Below are positions 8,930 through 17,634 of a stretch of 64,000 bases of DNA, piece after piece. Position 1 is the stretch's first letter, and each line of letters begins with the position of its first letter. Source of the DNA: Aquibacillus rhizosphaerae. GTDB lineage: Bacteria > Bacillota > Bacilli > Bacillales > Amphibacillaceae. Where the stretch lies: assembly GCF_030282825.1 (NCBI RefSeq), contig NZ_JASTZU010000016.1:19505-83504 (forward strand), in the 5' to 3' direction. Below the pieces are notes generated by a model. It saw only the letters and a list, made by a program, of their open reading frames with translations, made no database searches and had not been told where the DNA came from. Made by a program: the position numbers and the translations under genes.

Positions 8930-9211
8930 TGTATGACCGAAATGTTATTGTGTCACCTGCTGTTAGAGAAAAGCTAATTCAGTTCAGGAGTGAAAGGTTT
9001 ACACCCGAAGAGACTCTCTACTTTATCTCTAATTTTATCATCGAAACTGAACATCTATTAAAGAACCGGAAAATTTAAGAAATGTACACTGAAGAATTCG
9101 GCAAATACAAAGGGATTACAAGGGTGGTTATTAAAAGGTTTAGAGTTTATTTATAGAACGATTGGGAATGAAGTTGTTATCCTAGCGATTCTTTTTCCGG
9201 GTGAAAACTAA
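8929..9211 (+). pseudogene. RelE/ParE-superfamily toxin, disrupted
   Basis: The first part (49 residues) reads MYDRNVIVSPAVREKLIQFR ... ISNFIIETEHLLKN, like the N-terminal strand and two helices of RelE/ParE toxins. An in-frame TAA at 9076 interrupts it. The same frame continues MYTEEFGKYKGITRVVIKRF, and after an extra T near 9150 the last strands YRTIGNEVVILAILFPGEN follow, ending at 9211. Reassembled it gives a normal-length toxin of about 93 residues. RelE members cleave ribosome-bound mRNA and ParE members poison gyrase; which applies is unknown. Start and antitoxin stop overlap, indicating translational coupling. Confidence 0.65.
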
Positions 9212-9237
9212 ATAAAACTTATACATGAAAATCATGT

Positions 9238-9272
9238 GACCATATATTAAATTTAGATATGGTCTTTTTTAT
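9238..9272 (+). terminator. Rho-independent terminator
   Basis: A perfect eight-base stem GACCATAT/ATATGGTC followed by CTTTTTT. It closes the toxin-antitoxin unit. Confidence 0.75.
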
Positions 9273-9287
9273 TAATATTCATTCTTC

Positions 9288-9404
9288 AACTAACCGTAAA
9301 AGATAAGGTTTGTGACAGTGTATACTTTAACAAGAAGGTCGCCCAATTTGATGACCTTTTTATATTGGGACTAAAAACAAAAAAATGGGATTTTATGTTA
9401 AAAT
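9288..9404 (+). repeat. Boundary repeat, class B (terminator plus promoter-like box)
   Basis: AACTAACCGTAAAAG opens the unit. A hairpin AAGGTC...GACCTTTTTA lies at 9335-9361, and the GGGATTTTATGTTAAAATAA box at about 9388-9404. The box contains TG-T-TAAAAT, an extended -10 element. The membrane-protein gene at 9539 lies downstream. Confidence 0.55.
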
Positions 9405-9538
9405 AATCTTGTTGATATATGATTTTGTACTTATAGAAACTTGCTGGATACTTGAACAAGAAATTTAATAATATTTTAATTTGATAATATAGGCTTGTGA
9501 AATTAAAAGTTTATATCTTTATAAAAGGAGGTAAGAAA

Positions 9539-9817
9539 ATGTGGGAAGTTCTCCTTGTAGTTCTAATAGTGATAGCGGTTTTGATTGTTGGCTTTTGTTT
9601 AGCTAAAACAACGCATAATAAGAAAAAAAGAATAATAACTGGTATTTTACTAATTCTATCAGTTTTTGTATATCCGTTGCTCGTACCTTTTTTTGGAGAA
9701 ACTGGAGGTCTCGAAGGGGTAGTGAGTCTGATGGTTTTCCATTTCACTTTATTGTTAGGTGGGTTCATCACTTTAATTGTTGGTTTCTTTACCAAATCCT
9801 TATCAGAAAATGAATAA
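9539..9817 (+). CDS. Small membrane protein, three spans (paralogue of 31862-32146)
   Basis: A 92-residue protein with three hydrophobic helices: MWEVLLVVLIVIAVLIVGF, ITGILLILSVFVYPLLVPFF and VFHFTLLLGGFITLIVGFF. The middle motif N-KKKRIITGILLILSV-YP is shared almost exactly with the protein at 31862-32146, so the two are paralogues from distant parts of the array. The frame is open from 9497, but AAAGGAGG at 9524-9531 fixes the ATG at 9539. Function unknown. Confidence 0.7.
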   Translation: MWEVLLVVLIVIAVLIVGFCLAKTTHNKKKRIITGILLILSVFVYPLLVPFFGETGGLEGVVSLMVFHFTLLLGGFITLIVGFFTKSLSENE

Positions 9818-9857
9818 AGATTAAGATTTTGTTGATATATGGTATTAAATATACTTA

Positions 9858-9911
9858 CACTAATTGGAGCAATAGCAAACAAGGGGTTATCGATGAAACA
9901 GCTTTATTGTG
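9858..9911 (+). repeat. Boundary repeat, degenerate copy
   Basis: CACTAATTGGAGCAATAGC followed by AACAAGGGGTTATCGATG has the order of elements seen in other copies (core, then AACAAGG-GTTATCGATG). It lies directly before the DUF1835 gene. Confidence 0.4.
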
Positions 9912-9939
9912 TTAAAGAAGCTGTAAAGGGGGCAACAAA

Positions 9940-10986
9940 TTGATTCATGAATTAAAAAGAATTCTTGAAAATTCTAATGATGATGAAGCGAAATCGCTGT
10001 TATTACAAATATTATTGCGAATCAATATGCTTGAAAAAACTGATCAATATACTGAGGGACAATTTGTAGCTGATTTGAAAAAAACATATAATGATTTTCT
10101 GAATTATAAAAGAAACGAAACGGATGTAAAAAATAATAAAAGTTATAAGCAGGTACATATAATCTTTGGTGATTCAGCATCTGGTAGTTTAAAAGGAGCA
10201 TTAAAAGAAATGGAATTGCAAAACGAAGAAAAAGTTATTTCATTTTCGGATATTTTTTCTATTGGTCCAGTTTGGCAATTGCATGATAAGGTCGGAATTA
10301 ACAACAGGTATGAATGGATAAAAAATCATCTAATCTATGATGAAGATTATATAGATGAATACCAACGTAATTTCAATAATACAACCTCGATGATTAACAC
10401 AATTCCGGAAAATACAAAAATTATAATTTGGGTTGGAGAAAACTCTCACGAACAGACTGCTTTAAGATATGTTTTGTATTTATTAAAAGGTAAAAATTAC
10501 GATATTATCTTAGAGGATACGACTAAGCAATATAAAAATAAATTCTATATTCCAGATGCTGATTGTTACCCGTTACACACTGGAGAAATCACATCAGAAA
10601 AATTAAGGTTAATTTATGAGAAGGGCAGAAACATTCCTCCAGTAAGTCTAGTGCAACGTAAAAAATTGGAGGAGGAATGGCAAGAGTTATCTTCTACACA
10701 AGAGGTTCTACGGATATGGGAAAATAAAAATATTAAGAATGTAGAAGAAGCCTATTATGATGACTATATTATCAATAAAGCTATAAAGGTACATAAAGAG
10801 CAAAAGAATAAGGATTATATGAAGTCAGCACGTCTTATTGGTGAGGTTATTGGATGTTTAGACCAATATATTGGTGACGCGTATTTTGAGTATAGAGTAA
10901 GATATTTAATCATGAATGGTGTTTTTGAGATGAAAGGAGTTCCAAAAGCAATGAGATTTTATAGTGTGAAGCTCAAAAACGAATAA
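9940..10986 (+). CDS. DUF1835/DUF3658 domain protein
   Basis: The 348-residue protein has a helical N-terminus (1-65), then a DUF1835 domain (about 68-195: QVHIIFGDSASGSLKGAL, FSDIFSIGPVWQL, IIIWVGENSHEQTALRYVL) and a DUF3658-like C-terminal domain (about 220-345). The pair is widespread in bacilli as a single soluble protein without known activity; the Rossmann-like opening hints at a nucleotide-related fold. The start is TTG at 9940 with AAGGGGG nine bases upstream. It is followed by a degenerate boundary repeat (ACTAATGGGTG at 10997-11007). Confidence 0.8.
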   Translation: MIHELKRILENSNDDEAKSLLLQILLRINMLEKTDQYTEGQFVADLKKTYNDFLNYKRNETDVKNNKSYKQVHIIFGDSASGSLKGALKEMELQNEEKVISFSDIFSIGPVWQLHDKVGINNRYEWIKNHLIYDEDYIDEYQRNFNNTTSMINTIPENTKIIIWVGENSHEQTALRYVLYLLKGKNYDIILEDTTKQYKNKFYIPDADCYPLHTGEITSEKLRLIYEKGRNIPPVSLVQRKKLEEEWQELSSTQEVLRIWENKNIKNVEEAYYDDYIINKAIKVHKEQKNKDYMKSARLIGEVIGCLDQYIGDAYFEYRVRYLIMNGVFEMKGVPKAMRFYSVKLKNE

Positions 10987-11045
10987 CACAATAGTACTAA
11001 TGGGTGTAATTGAATAAAACTTGGGAAGTAAGAAGGTGGTAAAAA

Positions 11046-11294
11046 GTGATTGTATTACTTGCTTTAACGTCTATAGCCATATTTTTATTCATTACTAAAA
11101 CTCATTTTTTCAAAAAAAAGCGGAGGACACAATTAGGAATGGCTATATTGGTGGCAATCATAACGATAATTACTCTTAATACAAGTAATAGTGGAACGGC
11201 TTTTAAATATACTGTTGTAGGAATAGGGGTAATGTCATTTATTTCCATTATAATTGAAATTTTAATTTCAAAGTACAAAGAAACTTCGTCATAA
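11046..11294 (+). CDS. Small membrane protein, three spans
   Basis: An 82-residue protein almost entirely composed of three hydrophobic helices separated by KKKRR and a short NTSNSGT loop. The start is GTG at 11046 with AAGAAGGTGG seven bases before it. The layout resembles other 80-100 residue membrane proteins in the array, but I see no clear sequence paralogue. Function unknown. Confidence 0.6.
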   Translation: MIVLLALTSIAIFLFITKTHFFKKKRRTQLGMAILVAIITIITLNTSNSGTAFKYTVVGIGVMSFISIIIEILISKYKETSS

Positions 11295-11397
11295 TTTCAG
11301 CAACAGCTTTATGCAAGAATCGGATGCGAACATTGAAAACTCGAAGTCGTGGATGTGGCAGCAATCTTTAAAACTCATTTTGTGGAGGGGGAATTGG

Positions 11398-11922
11398 GTG
11401 TTTATCCATTATAAACGAGGGTTGAAAAGTTCAAAAAAACCTGTCGATATTTACCAGGGGCGTCTTAAGATTGGAGAAATACAAAGGACTTATCGTAACT
11501 CTTTCATCTATTGGCTTGATACTATTGCACTTGATGCTGAATGGTTTATATCATATAAGATAATTAATAAAGATGGAAACTTGAAATTTCAATCTAAGGA
11601 AACTTCTTCTTTTTTTTCAAGAACACAATTCGACATTACCTATAGTGATTCAGATGATCAGCAACATGAACTAATTCTTAAGCAAAAAAAAGGTATTGGA
11701 GTGAAAAATTTTAAATTTAAATATAAGGATAATACATATTTAGTTCAGAAGTATCCATTTGAACCCACACAAATATTATATAATAACTTGACCGTGGCTG
11801 AATGTAAAACAACAATTGCTGATAGAACAACTACAATTCAACTTTATGGAGATGATTTCAAAGTTGAACCGTTACTTATTGTAGGTATCTATCATTCTGC
11901 ATTTTTTATACAGAGAGGATAA
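11398..11922 (+). CDS. Tubby C-terminal-domain-like protein
   Basis: The 174-residue product closely follows the 2606-3145 protein. Shared features are KPVDIYQGRLKIGEIQRTYRN against KPIELYQGSKKIGKIKRIYKN, then SSFFSRTQFDITY against SSFFGKQQYDVTY, and a terminal strand LLIVGIYHSAFF. The frame is open from 11311, but the GTG at 11398 has GGAGGGGG just upstream and gives the family's usual length. The extra upstream frame probably comes from spacer sequence. Function unknown. Confidence 0.68.
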   Translation: MFIHYKRGLKSSKKPVDIYQGRLKIGEIQRTYRNSFIYWLDTIALDAEWFISYKIINKDGNLKFQSKETSSFFSRTQFDITYSDSDDQQHELILKQKKGIGVKNFKFKYKDNTYLVQKYPFEPTQILYNNLTVAECKTTIADRTTTIQLYGDDFKVEPLLIVGIYHSAFFIQRG

Positions 11923-12029
11923 GCACGTTAATAATGTAAATGTATAAATATATGTGAATAAAGTCACTTTAAAATATTGCGATTTTATTCTGAGTGTTAC
12001 TATTTATCATATATTTGCCGACATACGTA

Positions 12030-12117
12030 CCGGTTATTGTTGTACATAATGATGATTTTACTACTATAATTGAAAACATTGTAAAAGAGAAAGCCAAGGA
12101 AAATAGGGAAGACTAAA
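12030..12117 (+). pseudogene. C-terminal gene relic
   Basis: An open stretch VPVIVVHNDDFTTIIENIVK followed by EKAKENRED ends at the TAA 12115-12117 with no start or Shine-Dalgarno site upstream. It looks like the tail of a lost gene. The rest of the 11923-12319 gap holds the near-palindrome AACAATCGCGCGATTTTGTT (12221-12240) and a TTTATGCTAAAATTT box (12259-12273) that probably drives the next gene. Confidence 0.3.
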
Positions 12118-12258
12118 TAAACATGTTATCTTTTGGTTTATATTGGTTGAAAATACAGTGGAAAAACAAGTGAATTATCACACTTACAGTAGTTTAAGTA
12201 TGTTTTTTAACTTGTGTAAAAACAATCGCGCGATTTTGTTGAGGAAAAAACCTATCCA

Positions 12259-12273
12259 TTTATGCTAAAATTT
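12259..12273 (+). promoter_or_regulatory. Promoter-like box upstream of methionine aminopeptidase
   Basis: TTTATGCTAAAATTT contains TG-C-TAAAAT, an extended -10 element, about 45 bases before the map start. A near-palindrome with ATCGCGCGAT lies just upstream and could be an operator. Confidence 0.4.
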
Positions 12274-12310
12274 AAATGGAATAATAATCATAAAATATTT
12301 TAAAAAGTGA

Positions 12311-13063
<753 letters not shown>

Positions 13064-13130
13064 GAGCGTTAATACCTCAGTTGGTCGCGTGTGTTTTATA
13101 AGCGCCACTGTTTCTTCACCTATATCTGAG

Positions 13131-13180
13131 AGAGTTGAACAAGGAGTTGTCGATGTGGCAACTCCTATTGTGGCAGTCCA
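13131..13180 (+). repeat. Boundary-repeat hairpin after map
   Basis: GAACAAGGAGTTGTCGATG, then GGCAACTCCTATTG, form a strong stem (AGGAGTTG/CAACTCCT) with the GTCGATG loop seen in other boundary copies (9895, 20475, 41050). It could also terminate map transcription. Confidence 0.5.
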
Positions 13181-13427
13181 CTTTCAATTACTTTTATTAA
13201 ATTTAGGATGATTTTGATTTGTGAAGCATTGAATCTAGAAGGATATAACTTAATAAGCTGTCGAAAAGTTTGTGGAAAATTAATTCAAGAGGCAATAATA
13301 ACTCTTGTTCCATTAAATAAGCAGTATTGTTGAACATCTGGTATCTTTTATACATAAGAATTAAAGTGAAAATGAAACTTTCCAATTACTCTAACGTATA
13401 GTGAGAAAAGGTAATGAAGTGGTTTGC

Positions 13428-13883
13428 ATGTATTTTCCTTCTAAAAAAGACGTTTGGTTTTCCTTGATTATTTGGGGCGCTATTCTTGCAATTATTTTTC
13501 TAGTACTCTTCGGTGGGGAGTCTACTGGTACACAGTTCATTACATCTGATGGTGCAATTGGTAAAGTTTTTTGATGATAATTACAACTCCACTTATTTGG
13601 ATTTGGTTCAGGACAGGCTATATGATAGAAGATGCAAAAATAAAAATACGATTCGGACCTATCAAATGGACGGTAAAAATAGATGAAATCAGAAAAATAA
13701 ATAAAGTTAAAAATCCTTTTTCGGCACCTGCCCTATCCATAAACAGGTTAGAAGTACAATATGGAAAAGACAATATAGTTAATAATATCCCCCAAAAAAG
13801 AACACGATTTTATAAAACGATTACTAAAAGAAAATCCTCAAATACAAATAGATCAGAAACTTCCCAGCGTCAATAGTAATTAA
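13428..13883 (+). pseudogene. bPH-domain membrane protein, frameshifted
   Basis: Three frames join into one protein. The first is MYFPSKKDVWFSLIIWGAIL ... LVLFGGESTGTQFITSDGAI (13428-13575). The second continues TTPLIWIWFRTGYMIEDAKI, then KWTVKIDEIRKINKVKNPFS (from about 13571). The third is ISPKKEHDFIKRLLKENPQI, then QIDQKLPSVNSN, ending at 13883. The whole, about 150 residues with two membrane spans followed by a PH-like beta domain, matches the bacillar family represented intact at 47529-47984. Two indels at homopolymer-rich places make it a pseudogene unless they are sequencing errors. Confidence 0.75.
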
Positions 13884-13892
13884 CACGATTTT

Positions 13893-14045
13893 AATTGATT
13901 ACAGTCATTGAAATGTACCACCTCTGACATAGTATTTACCATCAATTGACATGAAGTGTACCAAGGATAGACAAAGCGTTTACCACGGCAATTTTACTAT
14001 GTTATAAGAGGGTATAAAACCCCGTGGTTAGGAGTATCAAAAATG
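13893..14045 (+). repeat. Dispersed repeat, copy 1 (with 23207-23352)
   Basis: About 150 bases shared with 23207-23352, including GACATGAAGTGTAC, GACAAAGCGTTTA, TGTTATAAGAGGGTA and GGAGTATCAAA in the same order and spacing. Both copies are followed 100-150 bases later by ATCTTCTGRTATGATTTTA. No conserved reading frame is visible, so a non-coding element or the relic of a mobile element is likely. Confidence 0.6.
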
Positions 14046-14278
14046 CTTAAAAATTTGATTGAATTTCAATGAAACTATCTTTATACGACTGATTGTGGGG
14101 TAACTCTTGTATAACGCTGTAGACACATACTGTGCAGCAACGATTTCTGGGATTTTGGAAAAAATGACCAAATAATCGCAATCTTCTGGTATGATTTTAA
14201 AAGAAGATTCGTGATAATGTGAAGTGTTGATCTTACAGTAACGTGGCAGAATGGTTAAATATTTGAGGAGTGATTAAA

Positions 14279-14563
14279 TTGAAGAAATTCTCTTGGAGAA
14301 GTTACTGGTCATTATTTTTAAGTGTATTCTCAATCACATTTTTCATAACAATGTTATATGGACTAAGAATCCATCCTTACTTCGGATTTTTTCTTGTTGT
14401 GTTGTCTATTATTCTCTCTTTGATTTTTGGCTTTATAGCCATTTCTAAAGATACGGAAAAGAAAAACATTGCGATTTTAGCGATAATCATCGCATTTGGA
14501 AGTGGAGCATTTTTCGTTTTCGCTTTTCTTATGTCCCAAATGAGTGGTCCCACTGAATTGTAG
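14279..14563 (+). CDS. Small membrane protein, three spans
   Basis: About 94 residues, with a basic start (LKKFSWRSYW) and three hydrophobic helices. GAGGAGTG sits immediately before a GTG (14270) but eight bases before the TTG at 14279, so TTG is preferred. Function unknown; the topology resembles DUF-type bacillar membrane proteins with a charged KDTEKKN loop between the second and third helix. Confidence 0.6.
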   Translation: MKKFSWRSYWSLFLSVFSITFFITMLYGLRIHPYFGFFLVVLSIILSLIFGFIAISKDTEKKNIAILAIIIAFGSGAFFVFAFLMSQMSGPTEL

Positions 14564-14572
14564 AGGATAAAC

Positions 14573-14812
14573 TTTTGACAGCCAGTTCTATGTCATTGAG
14601 TTTTCATTTTGTTTTATTCTTGCGCTTATTAGGAGAAAAGAAAACAACATCATAATGTGGGTTTCAGGTTTTATTTTCTTTTCAAAAGTTGCATATTACA
14701 TTTATGTGAATTTTCCCCGAGAATAACTCACATTATATTATTGCTAACTTTTGCCTATCTTATTTTTACTATCTTTGGGAGTTTATAGAGAAAAGAAAGA
14801 AAAATAACGTTG
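14573..14812 (+). pseudogene. Membrane-protein relic
   Basis: A continuous stretch FDSQFYVIEFSFCFILALIR, then ENNIIMWVSGFIFFSKVAYY, ends in a stop near 14725. Another frame then gives LPILFLLSLGVYREKKEK. Hydrophobic helices without a start codon indicate a decayed small membrane protein between the genes at 14279 and 14912. Confidence 0.35.
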
Positions 14813-14911
14813 ATTAACCCCGTATTGGTCTATCGGATGTGATTAACAAGGCGCAGTCGCTATTTTTACTATTGGGCTGAATTATTTAAGAAGCCCAGGA
14901 GGGAGATTGTT

Positions 14912-15829
14912 ATGAATTTATATAAGCAGTTAACAAAGGAACCTTCAAATTGGATACGTTTTGAATTGGGGCTAGATAAATTAGAGGGTATCGAATATTT
15001 TAATGAAATGCATTATCGAGCAAAATCCATCCTTAACTTTCTTTGTAATGATAGCGATACCATTTGGTTAATTGCGACTGTTAGTAATTATAAAAATAGT
15101 AAGGGAACTGACTTGCCTAAAATTAAACGATTTTTAAGAAATAAAAAATTAACCTATAACCTCAAGTGTAAAACAGTACCTTATGAATACGATGAAGACG
15201 ATACCGGAATGGAAACTATTCATTATAGCTTGAAAGTTAATAAAAAGGATATGCGATTAGACTATCTTATTGAAGCAATCGGTAATAAAGATTTTATTAG
15301 AAAACCTAAGATTAACTGTAATCTATCTTTTGTAATTGAAACAAAAGGAATTCTTTTTCACATGTATGATGATCGTGGATGTGATGTTTTTTCCTTAAAG
15401 AAAGATACTCTTTTACCTCTATACCATAAGTTTCGAAAGTGGATTTTAGACTATAATCGAATTGAAATAGACCGCGCATTCAAAGAAGGATTATTCAATT
15501 ATTACGAAACTACTGAGGAAAAGGAAAAAAGGGTTAAATCGAATGAACTCAAAGTAAAAGAAACGGAAATTAATCTGTACCAGGTCAACACATGCCATAT
15601 TACTCATGCTCTTAAAATACCAAATGAGTTTGTACAAGCATGCACCGATGAGATAGGTCTAACAGGTTTTATTGTTTCTGTTGTAGTTAGAAACAATGAT
15701 TCTACAATTGTGAATGCTACCAAAACCGAGGCACTAGCTCTAATAGAATATCAAACTGAGCTTATGTCGTTGTATTCAAAAAAATATAGAGGCAATTATA
15801 AAGGTTGGTTAGCAGAAAAAGCTTATTAA
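14912..15829 (+). CDS. DUF3885 domain protein with extra C-terminal domain
   Basis: Residues 1-205 match DUF3885, with the diagnostic FHMYDDRGCDVFSLKKDTLL ... WILDYNRIEIDRAF. A charged linker (EEKEKRVKSNELKVKETE) leads to a further 90 residues (INLYQVNTCHITHALKIPNEF to the end) that are not part of the usual family and may be a fused second domain. The protein has no signal peptide. DUF3885 is common in bacilli and often found in strain-variable regions; its function is unknown. AGGAGGGAG precedes the ATG by eight bases. The next gene begins 30 bases downstream. Confidence 0.75.
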   Translation: MNLYKQLTKEPSNWIRFELGLDKLEGIEYFNEMHYRAKSILNFLCNDSDTIWLIATVSNYKNSKGTDLPKIKRFLRNKKLTYNLKCKTVPYEYDEDDTGMETIHYSLKVNKKDMRLDYLIEAIGNKDFIRKPKINCNLSFVIETKGILFHMYDDRGCDVFSLKKDTLLPLYHKFRKWILDYNRIEIDRAFKEGLFNYYETTEEKEKRVKSNELKVKETEINLYQVNTCHITHALKIPNEFVQACTDEIGLTGFIVSVVVRNNDSTIVNATKTEALALIEYQTELMSLYSKKYRGNYKGWLAEKAY

Positions 15830-15859
15830 AGGAATTTTGGAATAGGGGTGGAATATTTT

Positions 15860-16294
15860 TTGTATCGATATGGCTTAGAGCCTGCTTTTTGGCTGAAATT
15901 AGTAATGTTGATAGTAATTGTTTTATTATTGTGGGTTTCGCTTAATACAATAATGAGAAAATGGCTGCATGTAGAGAGACAGAAATTCTTTTCCTATAAC
16001 CACGTTAATGAGAAACACAAAAATATTGATTGGGTAATCAGAATTACTACAATGATTAGCATTTTGATAGGATATGGTATTAACATTACAAGAGAGGTTT
16101 CAAATTGGTATTGGTTTTTACAACCTTGGTTTATACTAATTATTTATGTTATTGCTTCTCAAATTAGTAGAGCTGTTATGGAAAGAAAGTATGCACAAAA
16201 CCCTAATGCTTATAAAGTAACAATCAGTGAAATATTATTTCTTCTTATATTGTACTTTATGTTATTCAAGACTGACTTTTTGGGATTGATATAA
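15860..16294 (+). CDS. DUF4181 domain membrane protein
   Basis: About 144 residues with four hydrophobic helices and the family motif KWLHVERQKFFSYNHVNEKH in the first cytoplasmic loop. DUF4181 proteins occur in multiple copies in Bacillaceae; function unknown. The frame opens at GTG 15848, but AGGGGTGG overlaps that codon and is correctly spaced for the TTG at 15860. It probably shares a transcript with the DUF3885 gene. Confidence 0.75.
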   Translation: MYRYGLEPAFWLKLVMLIVIVLLLWVSLNTIMRKWLHVERQKFFSYNHVNEKHKNIDWVIRITTMISILIGYGINITREVSNWYWFLQPWFILIIYVIASQISRAVMERKYAQNPNAYKVTISEILFLLILYFMLFKTDFLGLI

Positions 16295-16353
16295 GTTGAG
16301 ATAAGTATTCTTTATTGAAGTAAATGGTTCTCTCGTTCAACATGAACAGTTAC

Positions 16354-16458
16354 TTCCGAAGATAACGGATGGACCTATCTAACCGATGAAGGATTTGAGG
16401 CCAATAAGAACATACGATTATTCTTACAAAGGAAGGACCGATTATTACTACCTTGTAA
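16354..16458 (+). pseudogene. Duplicate 3' end of methionine aminopeptidase
   Basis: About 105 bases matching the map 3' end (12958-13063) with roughly ten differences and a small deletion: GGACCTATCTAACCGATGAA and CTTACAAAGGAAGGACCGAT are exact in both. The reading frame is broken by the deletion. The fragment lies 3.3 kb downstream of map. It shows that a second map copy, or a recombination event at the map end, once existed here. Confidence 0.85.
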
Positions 16459-16504
16459 GTAGATGCATGGAATCTATTAGTTTAAAAAATAAGGGGTAAA
16501 AGTA

Positions 16505-17014
16505 GTGAATGAATTTAACAAGGCGTTAACATTTGTAAATAAAATTATTTATGAGCCAAATCACTTCATTGTAAAAGCTATCCGAGAAGAAGCTCAGAAT
16601 TCAGATTATGGAGCGGGGATATTTCAGCTAAACTCGAAATCAATTAGATTTAGAGTCGCAAAGATAACACCAACTAAGATAGGACAGTTTGTTGCTTTTT
16701 GGGAAAAAGATAGCAATCATAAAAACCAAGCTTTTTCAACTGAAAAGGCTACTGATTTATTAGTTATCAATACCTTTACGAGTGAAAATGATTTTGGACA
16801 ATTCGTTTTTCCGAAAGAAGTTCTTGTAAAACAAAATATCCTTAAAACAGCAACAACAAAAGGGAAAATGGCAATGAGAGTTTACCCCGGATGGGAAACA
16901 CCAACTAGCAAACAGGCGATTGAGACACAAAAGTGGCAATTAGAATATTTTGTTGAGGTGAAAAAACCAAATCATTTATCAGTACAAGAGCTATTGAAGC
17001 TATACTCTACCTAA
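16505..17014 (+). CDS. MepB-family protein
   Basis: The 169-residue product matches the MepB family (named after the gene next to the MepA multidrug pump in Staphylococcus): YGAGIFQLNSKSIRFRVAKI, KIGQFVAFWEKD, FGQFVFPKEVLVKQNIL and GKMAMRVYPGWETPTSKQA. The activity is unknown. It is soluble with no membrane segment. The GTG start has AAGGGG eight to ten bases upstream. Unlike in staphylococci, no MepA or MepR gene is adjacent, so it is a stand-alone array member. Confidence 0.85.
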   Translation: MNEFNKALTFVNKIIYEPNHFIVKAIREEAQNSDYGAGIFQLNSKSIRFRVAKITPTKIGQFVAFWEKDSNHKNQAFSTEKATDLLVINTFTSENDFGQFVFPKEVLVKQNILKTATTKGKMAMRVYPGWETPTSKQAIETQKWQLEYFVEVKKPNHLSVQELLKLYST

Positions 17015-17081
17015 GGTTGAAAAGAATTAAGATGAATCTTTTATGAATATCGAACGTCTATAATCAAAAAGGGAGTTTAAT

Positions 17082-17579
17082 ATGAATAAAATTTTAATAT
17101 TTATAACTACTTTGTTTTTGTTTATAGTTTTGGGTTGTAACTCTAAGACAATAAACCCAAAAGAACATCTTGAAGAAATTTACAGTGTTACACTAAATTC
17201 TATTATGGAAAAGGATAAAGGATTAGATGACGATATAGAATTTTTAGCAATTGATATGAGTAACTTCGATGAATTGAACGCACAACCTTTGACTGTTGAA
17301 GAGCAAGAAGGAATTATAGGCTTTTTCGAGGAAAATTATAAAATTGAAGTAATGAATGCTTCCTTTGAAGATTTAATGGAAAAAGGTTTATACAATTCAA
17401 AGACGATGGTTTTAAACGGAGTTCTCCTAGAAATAGAAAAGGTTGATTTTGTAAATGATACTGAATTTTTGTTTGAGGGTTCAAAAACTAGAGTAGGGAA
17501 CGGTGCGATTGGTGTAAAAGGTATTGTGCATTTAATAGATGGAAAATGGATAATTAAAGATATTAAAAAAAATGACTAA
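17082..17579 (+). CDS. Lipoprotein of unknown function
   Basis: A 165-residue protein with signal peptide MNKILIFITTLFLFIVLGCN, a lipobox VLGC and lipidation at Cys19. The mature part is acidic and ends with a beta-rich region GAIGVKGIVHLIDGKWIIKD of the kind found in several small Bacillus lipoproteins. It should be anchored to the outer face of the membrane. AAGGGAG precedes the ATG. Confidence 0.7.
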   Translation: MNKILIFITTLFLFIVLGCNSKTINPKEHLEEIYSVTLNSIMEKDKGLDDDIEFLAIDMSNFDELNAQPLTVEEQEGIIGFFEENYKIEVMNASFEDLMEKGLYNSKTMVLNGVLLEIEKVDFVNDTEFLFEGSKTRVGNGAIGVKGIVHLIDGKWIIKDIKKND

Positions 17580-17634
17580 GTTAATGACTTATTTTTAGTT
17601 ATATATTGGAATATTTGGATTTAACCAACCGAAA

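Noticed and set aside
13203..13385. Minus-strand frame of 60 codons
   Set aside because: Low-complexity translation with no ribosome site, lying in the spacer before the broken PH-domain gene.
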